The position numbers and the translations under genes are program-made. Below, piece after piece: positions 26,809-36,437 of a DNA stretch of 64,000 bases; position 1 is the stretch's first letter, and each line of letters begins with the position of its first letter. The notes under the pieces were generated by a model, which was not told where the DNA came from, made no database searches, and saw only the letters and a program-made list of their open reading frames with translations. Source of the stretch: Acidimicrobiaceae bacterium (lineage in GTDB: Bacteria > Actinomycetota > Acidimicrobiia > Acidimicrobiales > UBA8592); the NCBI GenBank assembly GCA_002709645.1, contig PAQG01000031.1, positions 17,653 to 81,652 of the forward strand. The letters are read 5' to 3'.

Positions 26809-27585
26809 ATGCGGATCGTGACATGGAATGTTAATTCGTTGAAGGCACGGATGCCCCGCGTGGTTGAATGGCTTGAAATAATGAACCCTGATGTTCTCTG
26901 CATGCAAGAGACCAAGCTCGCAGATGATGCATTCCCAAAGGAATCTTTTGAGAAGATGGGATATGAAAGCATCCATCATGGAGAAGGAAGATGGAATGGG
27001 GTAGCGATTCTTAGTCGAGTTGGCCTGGAAGATAGCTCTACGGGCTTTGACGATGGTGCTGGACCAGATCAAGACGCGAGAATTGTTTGGGCTACTTGTG
27101 GCGGTGTTCGCGTCGCCAGTGCGTATATCCCCAACGGGCGAGAAGTCGGGCACGAACACTATCATTACAAACTTGCTTGGTTAAATCGTTTGCGCGCACA
27201 CCTTGACCAGAACCACACCCCTGAGGAGAAAATAGCATTGGTTGGAGATTTTAATGTTGCACCAGAAGATCGGGATGTTTGGGACATCAAGGTATTTGAA
27301 GGGGCAACCCATGTTAGCGCACTAGAACGAGAGGCATTTAAGGACATACTTGATTGGGGGCTTGTTGATACATTAAGAAACAGTTATCCCGAGTCGGATG
27401 GACTTTATACCTTTTGGGACTACCGACAAGGGAGTTTCTACAAACGGCATGGGATGCGAATAGATTTTATCCTTTCATCTGTGTCGCTGCTTGAAGAACT
27501 AGAAGTTGTGATGGTGGACAGGAATGCCCGTAAAGGAGAGAAGCCTTCAGACCATGCTCCATTACTTGCAGACTTTAGCTTGTGA
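26809..27585 (+). CDS. xthA: Exodeoxyribonuclease III / AP endonuclease
   Basis: A 258-residue EEP-family nuclease. The start TWNVNSLKAR, the metal-binding Glu in CMQETKL, catalytic GDFNVAPED, and the terminal SDHAPL motif are complete. It cuts abasic sites and trims 3' ends in base-excision repair. Length is normal. It follows the HAD gene in the same direction and ends 15 bases before the convergent permease gene. Confidence 0.95.
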   Translation: MRIVTWNVNSLKARMPRVVEWLEIMNPDVLCMQETKLADDAFPKESFEKMGYESIHHGEGRWNGVAILSRVGLEDSSTGFDDGAGPDQDARIVWATCGGVRVASAYIPNGREVGHEHYHYKLAWLNRLRAHLDQNHTPEEKIALVGDFNVAPEDRDVWDIKVFEGATHVSALEREAFKDILDWGLVDTLRNSYPESDGLYTFWDYRQGSFYKRHGMRIDFILSSVSLLEELEVVMVDRNARKGEKPSDHAPLLADFSL

Positions 27586-27600
27586 TAGCAAATACAGTAA

Positions 27601-29700
27601 TTAGATCTTGCTAGCGAGTTCTTCGCTTCCTGGGAGCTCACCAATTGGGCCGATGATTGTCAACTGATCATCTGCGATGAGTTTTGTGTCTGGGTCAGCA
27701 CGAAGGAATTTACCACCCCTGCTTATAGCTTCGATGTGAAGGTCAGAATCTAAATTAATTTCGCCTAATGTTCTTCCAATAAGAATTCCAATAGCTGTTT
27801 CAGGGAGTAACGGGTACTGTCCTATTTCTAAACCAGGTAGAAGAGCCTGCTTCACTTCTGCTTCGTGCGCTGCATCAGAAAAAACAGATGATTCGCCATC
27901 ATGGAGGTAAGCAGCTAATTCCCCGGCAAGCCTGAGAGCCCGCCCGGGTTTTTCTGAAGTTCCCGCCAAGAAGAAAAGAGCATTGACGCGTTCATTCCTG
28001 CCTCCCCACTCTGACGGGATAACAATTCCATGATTGCATTTCACGATTACCAGATGGTCATCTTCGGCGTTCTCAAAGAATGCAACGGGAGTAGCAGTGG
28101 GATGTGTATCCGAGGGCTGAATCCAAAGAGATCCTGTTTCTAGGAAACAATCATTGACTCGCTCAGCATCAATACCTATTCTTTTCCCAAGAACTTCGGA
28201 TGCGCGCGTTGCAGCAACCTCAATGTCGCCGTCAGATTCGACAGAAATGACAGATGCCCGAGCTATAAGTCCTGCGTAGTCATCCTCTGAACGCAGTCCA
28301 TGACTTTGCATAGCAGCTGAGATTTCTCTGTCCACACTTTTGTCAGACGCTTGACCCAGCCGTTCAAAAATGTGGTGGATTGCACCAGCTGATTGTGTAA
28401 CTTTCTTTTTTCCTATGAGATAATACCAAAGCAAAGTTAGTACGGTAGCTCCACAAACAAGTAGGAGCGGGAAAGCACCTAACTTAAAAATGAGGTAAAT
28501 AGATATAGCGATTCCAACAATTTGTGTGAATGGGTAAAGGGGGGTTCGGAACCCTGGGGCATAAGAAGAAATTTTTGCGGACCGGAGAATGATCACCGCT
28601 ATATTCACTAATCCAAGCTTAACGAGAACAAAAGCACTGGCTAGTTTCGCTATAGATCCCGCTCCAAAAGCGACAACAATAAATGCCATACCTGCCCCAG
28701 TCAGGATTATGCCCCATAACGGAGTGCCGAATTTGGTCATTTCCAAGAATTTAGGACTCATAAGTCCGTCTCGGCTCATAGCCATCGGATAACGGGCAGC
28801 AGCTAGGATTCCTGCGTTTGCTGCTGATGCGAACGCAGCTAGTGCAGCGGCGATTACGAAACCAGCTCCGACTGCAGGCATAAACATTTCTGCGGCGGTA
28901 TGAAGTGGAGCAGGGTCCGTGATTAAGTCATTCGCAGGGACAACAGCTACAGCAACTAGTACCCCAACGGTGTATACCACGGTGCTTACGATCAAGGAAA
29001 GAATCACGCCTAGCGGAATATTACGCGAAGGGTCTTCAACTTCTTCGGCAATGCTAGCGACTTTTGTTAACCCACCATAGCTAACGAAGACAAGGCCAAT
29101 TGCTGCTATGAAACCACTTGAACCGCTATTAAAGAATGGTTCAAAATCGCCCATGCCACTTGACGTTTCAGGAAGGCCCGTAATCATGTACCAACCCATA
29201 ATGGCCAGTAAAAATGCAACCATACCCATTTGTATAGAGGCACTGGTTTTTGATCCGATGATATTGAGGCCTGTGAAAAAAGCTATAAGGCATACTGCTG
29301 TTGGTTTAGCGGGTAAGTCCACTATGAGATTGAGATATGCGCTCATTCCAACCAGAGCGAAAGCATCCTTCATTACCAGTGAAACCCAAGTAGAGACTCC
29401 ACTTAATGTCCCACCCGCAGGCCCTAAAGCTCTAGCTAAGAAATAATATAAACCACCTGCTCGAGGCATAGCTGTTGAGAGTTCTGAGACACTGAGCATT
29501 GCTGGAAGCGCGAGTAGCCCCGCTAGGAGGTAGGCGAGAACTGCAGAAGGTCCAGCTTTATCAACGGCGAAACTTGGTAAGAAAAAAAGCCCCGCACTTA
29601 TAGTACCTCCGGTACTAAGCACAAATACGTGCCGCAGACCGAGGGATCTTTTCAGATCCGTCCCCGAGGGTTCCTTACCGGCCATGCGAAATCTTAGCAA
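27601..29700 (-). CDS. APC-family amino acid permease with EIIA-like and TrkA-C-like cytosolic tail
   Basis: A 699-residue protein. Residues 20-430 form about 12 membrane segments of the amino acid-polyamine-organocation family (GGTISAGLFFLPSFAVDKAG, GLLALPAMLSVSELS). The remaining 270 residues are cytosolic. A central part (FFENAEDDHLVIVKCNHGIVIP is typical in style; here FFENAEDDHLVIVKC) with RALRLAGELAAYLHDGE resembles a PTS EIIA type 2 fold, and the end (LIADDQLTIIGP) resembles a TrkA-C/RCK-C ligand domain. This suggests transport gated by a bound metabolite or nucleotide. The substrate is unknown. The tail domains are weak matches judged by eye. Confidence 0.78.
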   Translation of the reverse strand: MLRFRMAGKEPSGTDLKRSLGLRHVFVLSTGGTISAGLFFLPSFAVDKAGPSAVLAYLLAGLLALPAMLSVSELSTAMPRAGGLYYFLARALGPAGGTLSGVSTWVSLVMKDAFALVGMSAYLNLIVDLPAKPTAVCLIAFFTGLNIIGSKTSASIQMGMVAFLLAIMGWYMITGLPETSSGMGDFEPFFNSGSSGFIAAIGLVFVSYGGLTKVASIAEEVEDPSRNIPLGVILSLIVSTVVYTVGVLVAVAVVPANDLITDPAPLHTAAEMFMPAVGAGFVIAAALAAFASAANAGILAAARYPMAMSRDGLMSPKFLEMTKFGTPLWGIILTGAGMAFIVVAFGAGSIAKLASAFVLVKLGLVNIAVIILRSAKISSYAPGFRTPLYPFTQIVGIAISIYLIFKLGAFPLLLVCGATVLTLLWYYLIGKKKVTQSAGAIHHIFERLGQASDKSVDREISAAMQSHGLRSEDDYAGLIARASVISVESDGDIEVAATRASEVLGKRIGIDAERVNDCFLETGSLWIQPSDTHPTATPVAFFENAEDDHLVIVKCNHGIVIPSEWGGRNERVNALFFLAGTSEKPGRALRLAGELAAYLHDGESSVFSDAAHEAEVKQALLPGLEIGQYPLLPETAIGILIGRTLGEINLDSDLHIEAISRGGKFLRADPDTKLIADDQLTIIGPIGELPGSEELASKI

Positions 29701-29727
29701 TTGTATGACTAGAACTAAAGTTATAGG

Positions 29728-31467
29728 TCAAAATTCTCTCCAAAGAATTTTTAAAATTTCCTCGCCATACCGATTAATTATCGCTGGGCTTAATCCGTCA
29801 ATTAATCCCAGATTTTCTATTGAATCAGGCATTTCCAGAATTAGCTTTTCAAAAACCGCATCCGAGACAATACTCTCCGGTGAAACATCATTGACCTTTG
29901 CGATACTTGTCCGGAATTTTTCAAGATTATCTAATTTATTCACATCCTGATTTTCGTTATATGTGGAAACAGCTACCCTCCGACGTTTGAGACGAAACTC
30001 ACGGATCTTCTTCGCCAACTCTAGTTTTGTTTGAGTACGAGCAGGGGATGGGGAAGCAGTCAAGGCAGCTGAAATTTCCTTTAAGAAGATTGAAGGATTT
30101 CTATCTCTTCTATTTCCGAAGCGACGCTTTCTAGCCCATGAAAGGTGAAGTTCATCTTCTGCTCGGGTTAAAGCAACATACATAAGGCGTCGTTCCTCAT
30201 CTCTTTCTTCTTGGCTAACAGCATGAGCGATCGGGACTAATCCCTCTTCAAGCCCACTAATATGAACGACCTTCCATTCAAGGCCTTTAGCAGCATGGAA
30301 AGTAAGGACACGGACGCTGTCGTTGCCTTTCTCGTAATCCCCGAGAGGGGAAGTAGTATGCACAAGAAAGGGTATTCCTTTCTCTGCTAGAACTTCTTCA
30401 ATCAAAGTAATTTGGCTGTGTGTGCGAACAAGAACAGCCTGATCAGCCCACCGAATAGCACCGGAATTAGTGCTTAATATTTTTCTCGCGATACTTTTAA
30501 CTTCAGAAACCTCGTTGTCTTCAGCGCGCAACGTTGGGAGTGGCCCATGCTGCTTACTAGGGGTTAATTGAGATTTGTTTGGTAGGAGAAGAGCAGCAGC
30601 CGAGAGAATTTCAGGTGTTGACCGAAAGTTCCTATTGAGGTGAACTGTTTCTGCCCCAGGGAAATAATCAGCAAAATTATTGAGATAAGACGAATCAGCG
30701 CCATTCCAAGAGTAAATAGACTGATTCGGGTCACCGACAACGCATAAAGAACTTTTGTTTCCTATCCAAGAACGAAGAAGTGCGAATTGTAATGGGTTTA
30801 CATCCTGAAACTCATCTACAAATAAATCTTGAAATTTCCAATGACGAGCGTCTGCATAATTTGTGTCTTCGGAAAGAAATTGAATCGCTAGCTCAAGGAT
30901 GTCATCAAAATCAACATAATTTTTTTGTTTTTTGGCTGCAACAAATTTGCGATAAAATTCTCCGACTGAAGAAAACTGCACCAGATTCCGGCGACCAGTC
31001 TTCTCTGCTAATGCAGCATATTCAGATGCAGAAACTCTTTGTGCAGTACACCAATTAATCTCGTTGAGAATAAAAGACCGTTCAGGCGTACTCAAGCTTT
31101 CAGGGAGAAGTGGAAAGAGAAGCTTCTCCCGATTAGGGAGAAGCACGGGTTCAGTATTAACGCCTAGATCCTTCCATCGAGCTTGCAATTGAGCGTACGC
31201 TATAGCGTGAAATGTTCCGGCGGTCACATGGTTCCCTAACCCCAACCCTTTTAAGCGTTGTTGGAGTTCATTGGCTGCTCTTTTGCTGAAGGTAAGACAC
31301 AGACTATGTTCAGCATCAATCCGCAAAGCCTTTGACTGGTAAGCAATACGATGGGTCAAGACACGAGTCTTACCAGTTCCCGCTCCAGCGAGAATCCGTA
31401 ATTGCTTAGCATCTGAACGCACAGCTGCAAATTGGTCTTCGGTCAAGCTTTTCTCAAGATCATCCAC
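29728..31467 (-). CDS. UvrD2-like superfamily 1 DNA helicase with HRDC-like C-terminus
   Basis: A 579-residue ATP-dependent 3'-5' helicase. Walker A is AGAGTGKT (residues 27-34) and Walker B/II is VDEFQDVNPLQ; motifs III-VI follow (GDPNQSIYSWNGAD, LNRNFRSTPEIL, TFHAAKGLEW, YVALTRAEDEL). The last 70 residues resemble an HRDC domain, which marks actinobacterial UvrD2. It is shorter than the roughly 700-residue mycobacterial protein, with less sequence between helicase core and HRDC. It acts in DNA repair. It is divergent from the PH-domain gene. Confidence 0.88.
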   Translation of the reverse strand: MDDLEKSLTEDQFAAVRSDAKQLRILAGAGTGKTRVLTHRIAYQSKALRIDAEHSLCLTFSKRAANELQQRLKGLGLGNHVTAGTFHAIAYAQLQARWKDLGVNTEPVLLPNREKLLFPLLPESLSTPERSFILNEINWCTAQRVSASEYAALAEKTGRRNLVQFSSVGEFYRKFVAAKKQKNYVDFDDILELAIQFLSEDTNYADARHWKFQDLFVDEFQDVNPLQFALLRSWIGNKSSLCVVGDPNQSIYSWNGADSSYLNNFADYFPGAETVHLNRNFRSTPEILSAAALLLPNKSQLTPSKQHGPLPTLRAEDNEVSEVKSIARKILSTNSGAIRWADQAVLVRTHSQITLIEEVLAEKGIPFLVHTTSPLGDYEKGNDSVRVLTFHAAKGLEWKVVHISGLEEGLVPIAHAVSQEERDEERRLMYVALTRAEDELHLSWARKRRFGNRRDRNPSIFLKEISAALTASPSPARTQTKLELAKKIREFRLKRRRVAVSTYNENQDVNKLDNLEKFRTSIAKVNDVSPESIVSDAVFEKLILEMPDSIENLGLIDGLSPAIINRYGEEILKILWREF

Positions 31468-31560
31468 GGAGAGAGGTTACCCCCTAGAGTCTGAATCCGG
31501 CCACAAAAACATTAAGACATCGATATCTACTGATTTCCAAATTGGGCTAGCGTTAGTGAT

Positions 31561-32031
31561 ATGGCTTTCCCAAAGAAACTTTTAAACGAGAATGAAGGGA
31601 TTATTTTAGACCTTCGCCCTCATTGGGGAAGACTGGTCAGACCTGTAGCAACTCTTTTGGCCGCTTTAGGAATCTGGATTTGGGTAACCACAGGAACTGG
31701 GATACGAATACTTGAAATATTGATGACCGGAATAGGAGCCTACGTTGCTATGAGAGCATTACGTTCCTATTTGCATTGGAATTCTGAGAGTCTGACATTA
31801 ACGACAGAAAGAGTTATTCATAGGACAGGACTCTTTCAAACAAATAGCTTTGAAGTCCCGTTGATACGTATTAACACTGTTTCCTCCCAACAGTCATGGT
31901 TAGGCCGCCTCTTGGCTTATGGACAAGTTTCGATTGAATGCTCTGGAGACCTAGCAAAAAAAGAGTTTCAACAATTCCCGCAACCAACACTCATACAAAA
32001 AGAAATTAACCACGTTATAGAAACGCTTTGA
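31561..32031 (+). CDS. Bacterial PH-domain membrane protein
   Basis: A 156-residue protein with two adjacent membrane segments at about residues 25-65 followed by a bacterial PH-like (bPH2) domain, where LTTERVIHRTGLFQTNSFEVPL and INTVSSQQS are the characteristic strands (shown here in part). Such proteins face the cytosol and may bind membrane lipids; function is unknown. The start is ATG 31561. It is followed 82 bases later by the CaiB/BaiF gene. Confidence 0.8.
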   Translation: MAFPKKLLNENEGIILDLRPHWGRLVRPVATLLAALGIWIWVTTGTGIRILEILMTGIGAYVAMRALRSYLHWNSESLTLTTERVIHRTGLFQTNSFEVPLIRINTVSSQQSWLGRLLAYGQVSIECSGDLAKKEFQQFPQPTLIQKEINHVIETL

Positions 32032-32056
32032 AAACATTAAATCAATGAAAATGTGC

Positions 32057-32071
32057 CTAGATTAAATCTAG
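32057..32071. promoter_or_regulatory. Palindrome CTAGATT-A-AATCTAG before the CaiB/BaiF gene
   Basis: A perfect 7+1+7 inverted repeat 43 bases before the ATG at 32114. Its 11-base core AGATTAAATCT recurs at 33295 before the next gene, which suggests a shared operator. Confidence 0.4.
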
Positions 32072-32113
32072 TAAAACTTAATTAGAGAGAAAGTTTTTCA
32101 GAAGGAGAAAACA

Positions 32114-33253
32114 ATGGGGCCATTACAAGGTAAAAGAATAATTGAAATTGCTGGAATCGGTCCAGGTCCTTTCTGCGCAATGATGTTGGCAGACCTTGGA
32201 GCTGAGGTCATAAGAGTAGATAGTGCTTCAGCTGTACCTGATGAATACACAGAAACCCCAAGTATGGACTTGCTTAATCGAGGACGTGATTCAATAGCTG
32301 TTGATCTTAAGAAGGACGAAGGTGTTGAAACCATCCTAAGGCTTGTTGACAGTGCTGATGCTCTTATCGAAGGGTTTCGACCAGGGGTAGCTGAGCGCCT
32401 AGGGATCGGCCCAGAAACATGTCTAGAGCGGAACCCAAAGTTGATTTACGGAAGAATGACCGGCTGGGGCCAGTACGGAAGTTATTCCAAAATGGCTGGA
32501 CACGATATTAACTACATAGCCCTATCTGGAGTTTTGGGGCTTATCGGACGAGAAGATCAAGGCCCAGTACCTCCCGTCAATTTAATTGGAGATTTCGGGG
32601 GAGGAGGAATGCTATTGGCTTTAGGTATTTGTGCTGCACTTGTTGAGACAAGCCGCAGCGGGAAAGGTCAAGTTGTGGATGCCGCCATGACCGATGGCTC
32701 GGCTTTGTTAGCAACAATGGTCCACTCCTTTACCGCTATGGGGATCTGGGGAGAACGAGGAACTAACATGCTCGATACTGGGGCACCTTTCTATGACGTA
32801 TACGAATGCGCGGATGGAGAATACATATCACTAGGTTCCATTGAACCTCAGTTCTATTCTGAATTAATGAGGATCACAGGATTAGAGAATGAAGAGATGT
32901 CCAATCAGATGGACCGCAATAACTGGGGGTCAATGAAAGAAAAAATAGCACAAAAAATAGAAACAAAAACTAGAGAAGAATGGGTGAAGTTAATGGAAGG
33001 AACCGACGTTTGTTTCGCCCCGGTTTTGTCTATTCAAGAAGCCTACGAGCACCCTCACAATCAAGAACGTGAAACATTTGTAAAAATTGCAGGGGTAATG
33101 CAACCAGCTCCAGCACCCCGTTTTAGTAGAACACCAGGGGCAATCTCCTCGGCACCACCACACCCTGGTCAGCAGACCGACGAAGTCCTTTCGCGACTTG
33201 GATTCTCAGCTGAGGAAATTGATTCTCTTAAAGCTAGCGATGCCGTCAAATAA
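32114..33253 (+). CDS. CaiB/BaiF family CoA-transferase or alpha-methylacyl-CoA racemase
   Basis: A 379-residue class III CoA-transferase family protein. The N-terminal GAEVIRVD and LNRGRDSIAVDLK segments bind CoA, and GYGQ-like GWGQYGSYSKMAGHDINYIA is the family signature. HDxxY with Asp in GHDINY favours the alpha-methylacyl-CoA racemase subgroup, which inverts the 2-methyl centre of branched acyl-CoA for beta-oxidation. A strong ribosome site (AGAAGGAGA) lies 6 to 8 bases before the ATG. Transfer of CoA between organic acids remains possible. Confidence 0.88.
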   Translation: MGPLQGKRIIEIAGIGPGPFCAMMLADLGAEVIRVDSASAVPDEYTETPSMDLLNRGRDSIAVDLKKDEGVETILRLVDSADALIEGFRPGVAERLGIGPETCLERNPKLIYGRMTGWGQYGSYSKMAGHDINYIALSGVLGLIGREDQGPVPPVNLIGDFGGGGMLLALGICAALVETSRSGKGQVVDAAMTDGSALLATMVHSFTAMGIWGERGTNMLDTGAPFYDVYECADGEYISLGSIEPQFYSELMRITGLENEEMSNQMDRNNWGSMKEKIAQKIETKTREEWVKLMEGTDVCFAPVLSIQEAYEHPHNQERETFVKIAGVMQPAPAPRFSRTPGAISSAPPHPGQQTDEVLSRLGFSAEEIDSLKASDAVK

Positions 33254-33294
33254 ATCAGGTGATGGTTATCCAGTCGTAAATTTTGCTTATTGTT

Positions 33295-33305
33295 AGATTA
33301 AATCT
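33295..33305. promoter_or_regulatory. Second AGATTAAATCT palindrome, before the ABM gene
   Basis: It is identical to the core of the repeat at 32059-32069, and lies 33 bases before the start codon at 33339. Confidence 0.4.
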
Positions 33306-33338
33306 CCATTGAGCTAGGTTTCCTGCCATTATTGACAC

Positions 33339-33659
33339 ATGACAGTAGTAAAAATAAACGCGATAACAGTCCCTGAAGAACTGGGGGAGGAAGTAGCTAA
33401 ACGTTTCGCAGCTAGAGCGGGAGCTGTCGATGATGCCGAAGGTTTTGAGGGGTTCGAACTCTTTAAACCAGAAGATGATAGGAATCAATGGCTAGTGGTA
33501 ACTCGGTGGGCTGATGATGCATCATTTGAGAAATGGCGGGAATCGGGACAAGCTGCGCATGCTCATCGGCCAAATTCTGGAGAAAGCAAAAAGCCTCTAG
33601 GGCTATCTGCAGAACTTTGGCATTACAGCGTATCCGTAGCTTCAAAGGAGCAGGAATAG
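33339..33659 (+). CDS. Antibiotic biosynthesis monooxygenase (ABM) domain protein
   Basis: A 106-residue dimeric ferredoxin-like fold protein. VVKINAITVPEELGEEVAKRF, FEGFELFKP and WLVVTRWADDASFEKWRES follow the ABM strand-helix order. Members include heme-degrading MhuD/IsdG and quinol monooxygenases; the residues here do not decide. The next gene begins with GTG at the base after its stop, so they form an operon. Confidence 0.83.
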   Translation: MTVVKINAITVPEELGEEVAKRFAARAGAVDDAEGFEGFELFKPEDDRNQWLVVTRWADDASFEKWRESGQAAHAHRPNSGESKKPLGLSAELWHYSVSVASKEQE

Positions 33660-34034
33660 GTGGTACTAGGAGCGGCGCTCCGAAATGCACACACAATTTT
33701 TGCTTTCGTGCTTATCTTCTCCAACGCGATTGCTGGTATCTGGGGGGTTCTTTTAGATAAGAAAAATATTTCGAATCCTAAACCCTTTTGGTTCTGCGTA
33801 GGCATAGCCCAATTACTAATTTTTGTGCAGGCAATTTTGGGGGTGTCTTTACAGGCAGTAGACGATTTGGAACCCAGAGATTTCCATTATCTCTATGGAT
33901 TCTCAATGATTATCGGCGTCGCCTTGCTCTATGGTTACAAAAACTCAATAGGTCAGCATCGATTTATAATGTACGGGCTAGGTAGTTTTTTCATTATGGG
34001 ATTGGGCATCAGAGCACTTTTCCTAGGAAGCTAA
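33660..34034 (+). CDS. Small integral membrane protein of unknown function
   Basis: A 124-residue protein from GTG 33660, directly abutting the ABM stop. Four hydrophobic segments are visible (about residues 8-30, 42-65, 76-92 and 102-122). A His-rich connection (ALRNAH near residue 10, RDFHYLYGF near 75) could bind a metal or heme, as in small DUF cytochrome-like proteins, but this is not proven. Pairing with the ABM gene hints at quinol or heme chemistry. Confidence 0.7.
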   Translation: MVLGAALRNAHTIFAFVLIFSNAIAGIWGVLLDKKNISNPKPFWFCVGIAQLLIFVQAILGVSLQAVDDLEPRDFHYLYGFSMIIGVALLYGYKNSIGQHRFIMYGLGSFFIMGLGIRALFLGS

Positions 34035-34087
34035 ACCAAAATGATAAAAAACCACGGTAATGATTGTCCGAATGGCACACTTGCATT

Positions 34088-35101
34088 ATGAATGATCGTG
34101 TATTGGTCACAGGTGGGGCTGGGTACTTAGGAAGCCATACCGTTTTGACACTTCTTGAATCAGGTAAAGAAGTAGTTGTTTTGGATAACTTTTCTAATTC
34201 ATCCCACCATTCAATTGATGGTATTGAGAGGATCTGCGGGAAACGCCCTATCGTTGTTCAGGCTGATGCACGGGACTCTCTCGCGTTATCTCACGTGTTT
34301 CAAAAATATGACATAGAAGCTGTATTTCACTTCGCTGGACTTAAATCTGTTGAAGAGTCAGTGAGAACCCCAGAGGTTTATTATGAGGAAAATATCGGAA
34401 CTACTTTGAATATAGCTGAACAAATGCGAATCGCTGGAGTGCGAGCACTTGTGTTCTCATCTTCGGCAACAGTATACGACCCCAGCGAGACCCCTCCGTA
34501 CGGTGAAGCCTCAAAGACTGGCCCGAATAACCCATATGGGCAAACAAAACTCTTGATAGAACAAACTCTCACAGATCTCGCAAACATAAATGACCAATGG
34601 AGCATCGGCCTTCTCCGTTATTTTAACCCTGTTGGGGCGCACCCCTCAGGGCATATTGGAGAAGCTCCATCTGGGAAACCAAATAACCTAATGCCACTTC
34701 TTATGCAAGTAGGAATAGGTAAGGCAGACAAGCTATTTATTTTTGGCGATAACTACGATACCCCAGATGGTACCTGCATCAGAGACTTCATTCATGTAAT
34801 GGATCTCGCTAGAGGACATATAGCTGCATTGCGGTTTTTGCAAAAAACTAATGGTATCCATACTTGGAATCTGGGTACAGGAATTGGGACATCAGTAAGA
34901 GAATTAATCCAATTTGTGGAGAGGGTTACCGGAACGGAAATACCGAAAGAGGTTGTTGGAAGAAGGAAAGGGGATTCATCAGTTGCTGTAGCTGACCCCT
35001 CAAAGGCATTTAATGAATTGGATTGGAGGCCCGAACACACAATTGAGAATATGTGCATCGACCATTGGAATTGGCAGAAACTTCATCCAGATGGTTATTA
35101 G
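34088..35101 (+). CDS. galE: UDP-glucose 4-epimerase
   Basis: A 337-residue extended SDR. ATG 34088 is chosen because the N-terminus then begins just before the cofactor motif GGAGYLGSH; an in-frame TTG at 34064 would add eight unlikely residues. The catalytic pair is in SSATVY...NPYGQTK (Ser/Thr, Tyr, Lys). It interconverts UDP-glucose and UDP-galactose for cell-surface glycans. The stop overlaps the stop of the convergent flavoprotein gene by 4 bases. Confidence 0.92.
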   Translation: MNDRVLVTGGAGYLGSHTVLTLLESGKEVVVLDNFSNSSHHSIDGIERICGKRPIVVQADARDSLALSHVFQKYDIEAVFHFAGLKSVEESVRTPEVYYEENIGTTLNIAEQMRIAGVRALVFSSSATVYDPSETPPYGEASKTGPNNPYGQTKLLIEQTLTDLANINDQWSIGLLRYFNPVGAHPSGHIGEAPSGKPNNLMPLLMQVGIGKADKLFIFGDNYDTPDGTCIRDFIHVMDLARGHIAALRFLQKTNGIHTWNLGTGIGTSVRELIQFVERVTGTEIPKEVVGRRKGDSSVAVADPSKAFNELDWRPEHTIENMCIDHWNWQKLHPDGY

Positions 35102-36396
35102 TACCCCAACACTCTTTCAAGGTATGCATTTGAGAAGTGGCCATCCGGATCTAGGCGCCTGCGTACCATCATAAATTTTTCCCATTCTGGATATAGAAGA
35201 GATAGATCTTCGTAAGATAGATTATGCATTTTCCCCCAATGGGGGCGGCCATTGTATTCACGCATCAAGTTTTCGACTTGGTCAAAATATTTCCTATGAT
35301 CACCGGTTTTGTAGACATGAACAGCAATGAATCCAGTCGCTCTTCCGAAAGAAGGGGATAGGGGTATGTCATCAGCTCCTAACGAGCGAACCTCAATTGG
35401 GAAAGTGACGGGGGTATCAAGTGATTCAGTTATTTTGCGAACCTCGCGAAAGGCTTCAAGGAGAGATTCTCTGGGAATCGCGTACTCCATCTCTACAAAC
35501 TTCACTCTTCGTTTTGAACAAAATATCTTATAACTAGGGGCAATCCGAGTTTGAGTACTCCCAATCTTCAAAGTTCGATTAAAAGTACCTGGAGCGTATT
35601 GAGGAAAATATCTCCAATAACGATTAAGGCAATCAAATGCGACATTTCTGATAACTTCATCGTTCAGGAATCTAGCTACCCGACTGCCATTATTTGGTGG
35701 GTCGCTAGTCCTGTTATTAATCTTTAGCTCTGCAATTTCAGTATGAGGATACCAATAAAATTCAACAAAATCTGACCGCATATCTTCAGCATCGAATCTT
35801 TCCAATACGTCATTCAGTGAAGTAGTTAGCTCTACTCCTTTAAGATTAAAAGATTTTACGCACTGCAATGTCACAGAAATCACTATGCCTAATGCGCCCA
35901 ATCCGACCCTAGCTGATTTCAGAATATCAGGATCTTGCGAAATTGACGTCTCAAGAATTGAACCATCACCCGTAGCAATTCGCAATCCAATTACTGCAGC
36001 ACTAATTGAGGAATATTTGTGCCCCGTTCCATGCGTTCCTGTAGCTATAGCACCCGCTAAAGTTTGGGAATCAATATCGCCGAGATTAGGTAAGGCCATT
36101 CCCAAATTTTCTAATTCGGTATTTAAATCAGCGAGCGTTATCCCAGCCCCCACAGTAATTTGAAGCTGTTCACGGTCAACATTGAGAATCCGATTAAAGG
36201 CATTGAGCTGGATAATCAACCCATCGGTTACACATATTGGGCTAAAGCTATGACTAGAACCCACTGGACGAATTTTCCATCGATTTGCAACACCCCTTCC
36301 AATAAGGTCAATAATTTCGTCTTCAGATGAAGGCGAAATTATTCCTTTGGGAACAGCTGATTGATTTTTGCCCCAATTCGTCCACTTTTGCTTCAA
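35098..36396 (-). CDS. FAD-linked D-arabinono/gulono-lactone oxidase-like protein
   Basis: A 432-residue VAO/PCMH-family flavoprotein. The FAD domain contains RPVGSSHSFSPICVTDG and the loop ALPNLGDIDSQTLAGAIATG. The second half (MEYAIPRESLLEAF, then HWGKMHNL near the C-terminus) matches the ALO C-terminal domain. The HxGK-like motif is read as PHWGKMH. Substrates are sugar lactones or polyols. The His of covalent FAD attachment is ambiguous. It is downstream of the PLP enzyme by 41 bases and probably in the pckA transcript. Confidence 0.85.
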   Translation of the reverse strand: MKQKWTNWGKNQSAVPKGIISPSSEDEIIDLIGRGVANRWKIRPVGSSHSFSPICVTDGLIIQLNAFNRILNVDREQLQITVGAGITLADLNTELENLGMALPNLGDIDSQTLAGAIATGTHGTGHKYSSISAAVIGLRIATGDGSILETSISQDPDILKSARVGLGALGIVISVTLQCVKSFNLKGVELTTSLNDVLERFDAEDMRSDFVEFYWYPHTEIAELKINNRTSDPPNNGSRVARFLNDEVIRNVAFDCLNRYWRYFPQYAPGTFNRTLKIGSTQTRIAPSYKIFCSKRRVKFVEMEYAIPRESLLEAFREVRKITESLDTPVTFPIEVRSLGADDIPLSPSFGRATGFIAVHVYKTGDHRKYFDQVENLMREYNGRPHWGKMHNLSYEDLSLLYPEWEKFMMVRRRLDPDGHFSNAYLERVLGY

Positions 36397-36437
36397 AATA
36401 AATCCCCAAATGTTAAAAAATTTCTAGGTTGCAAGAG

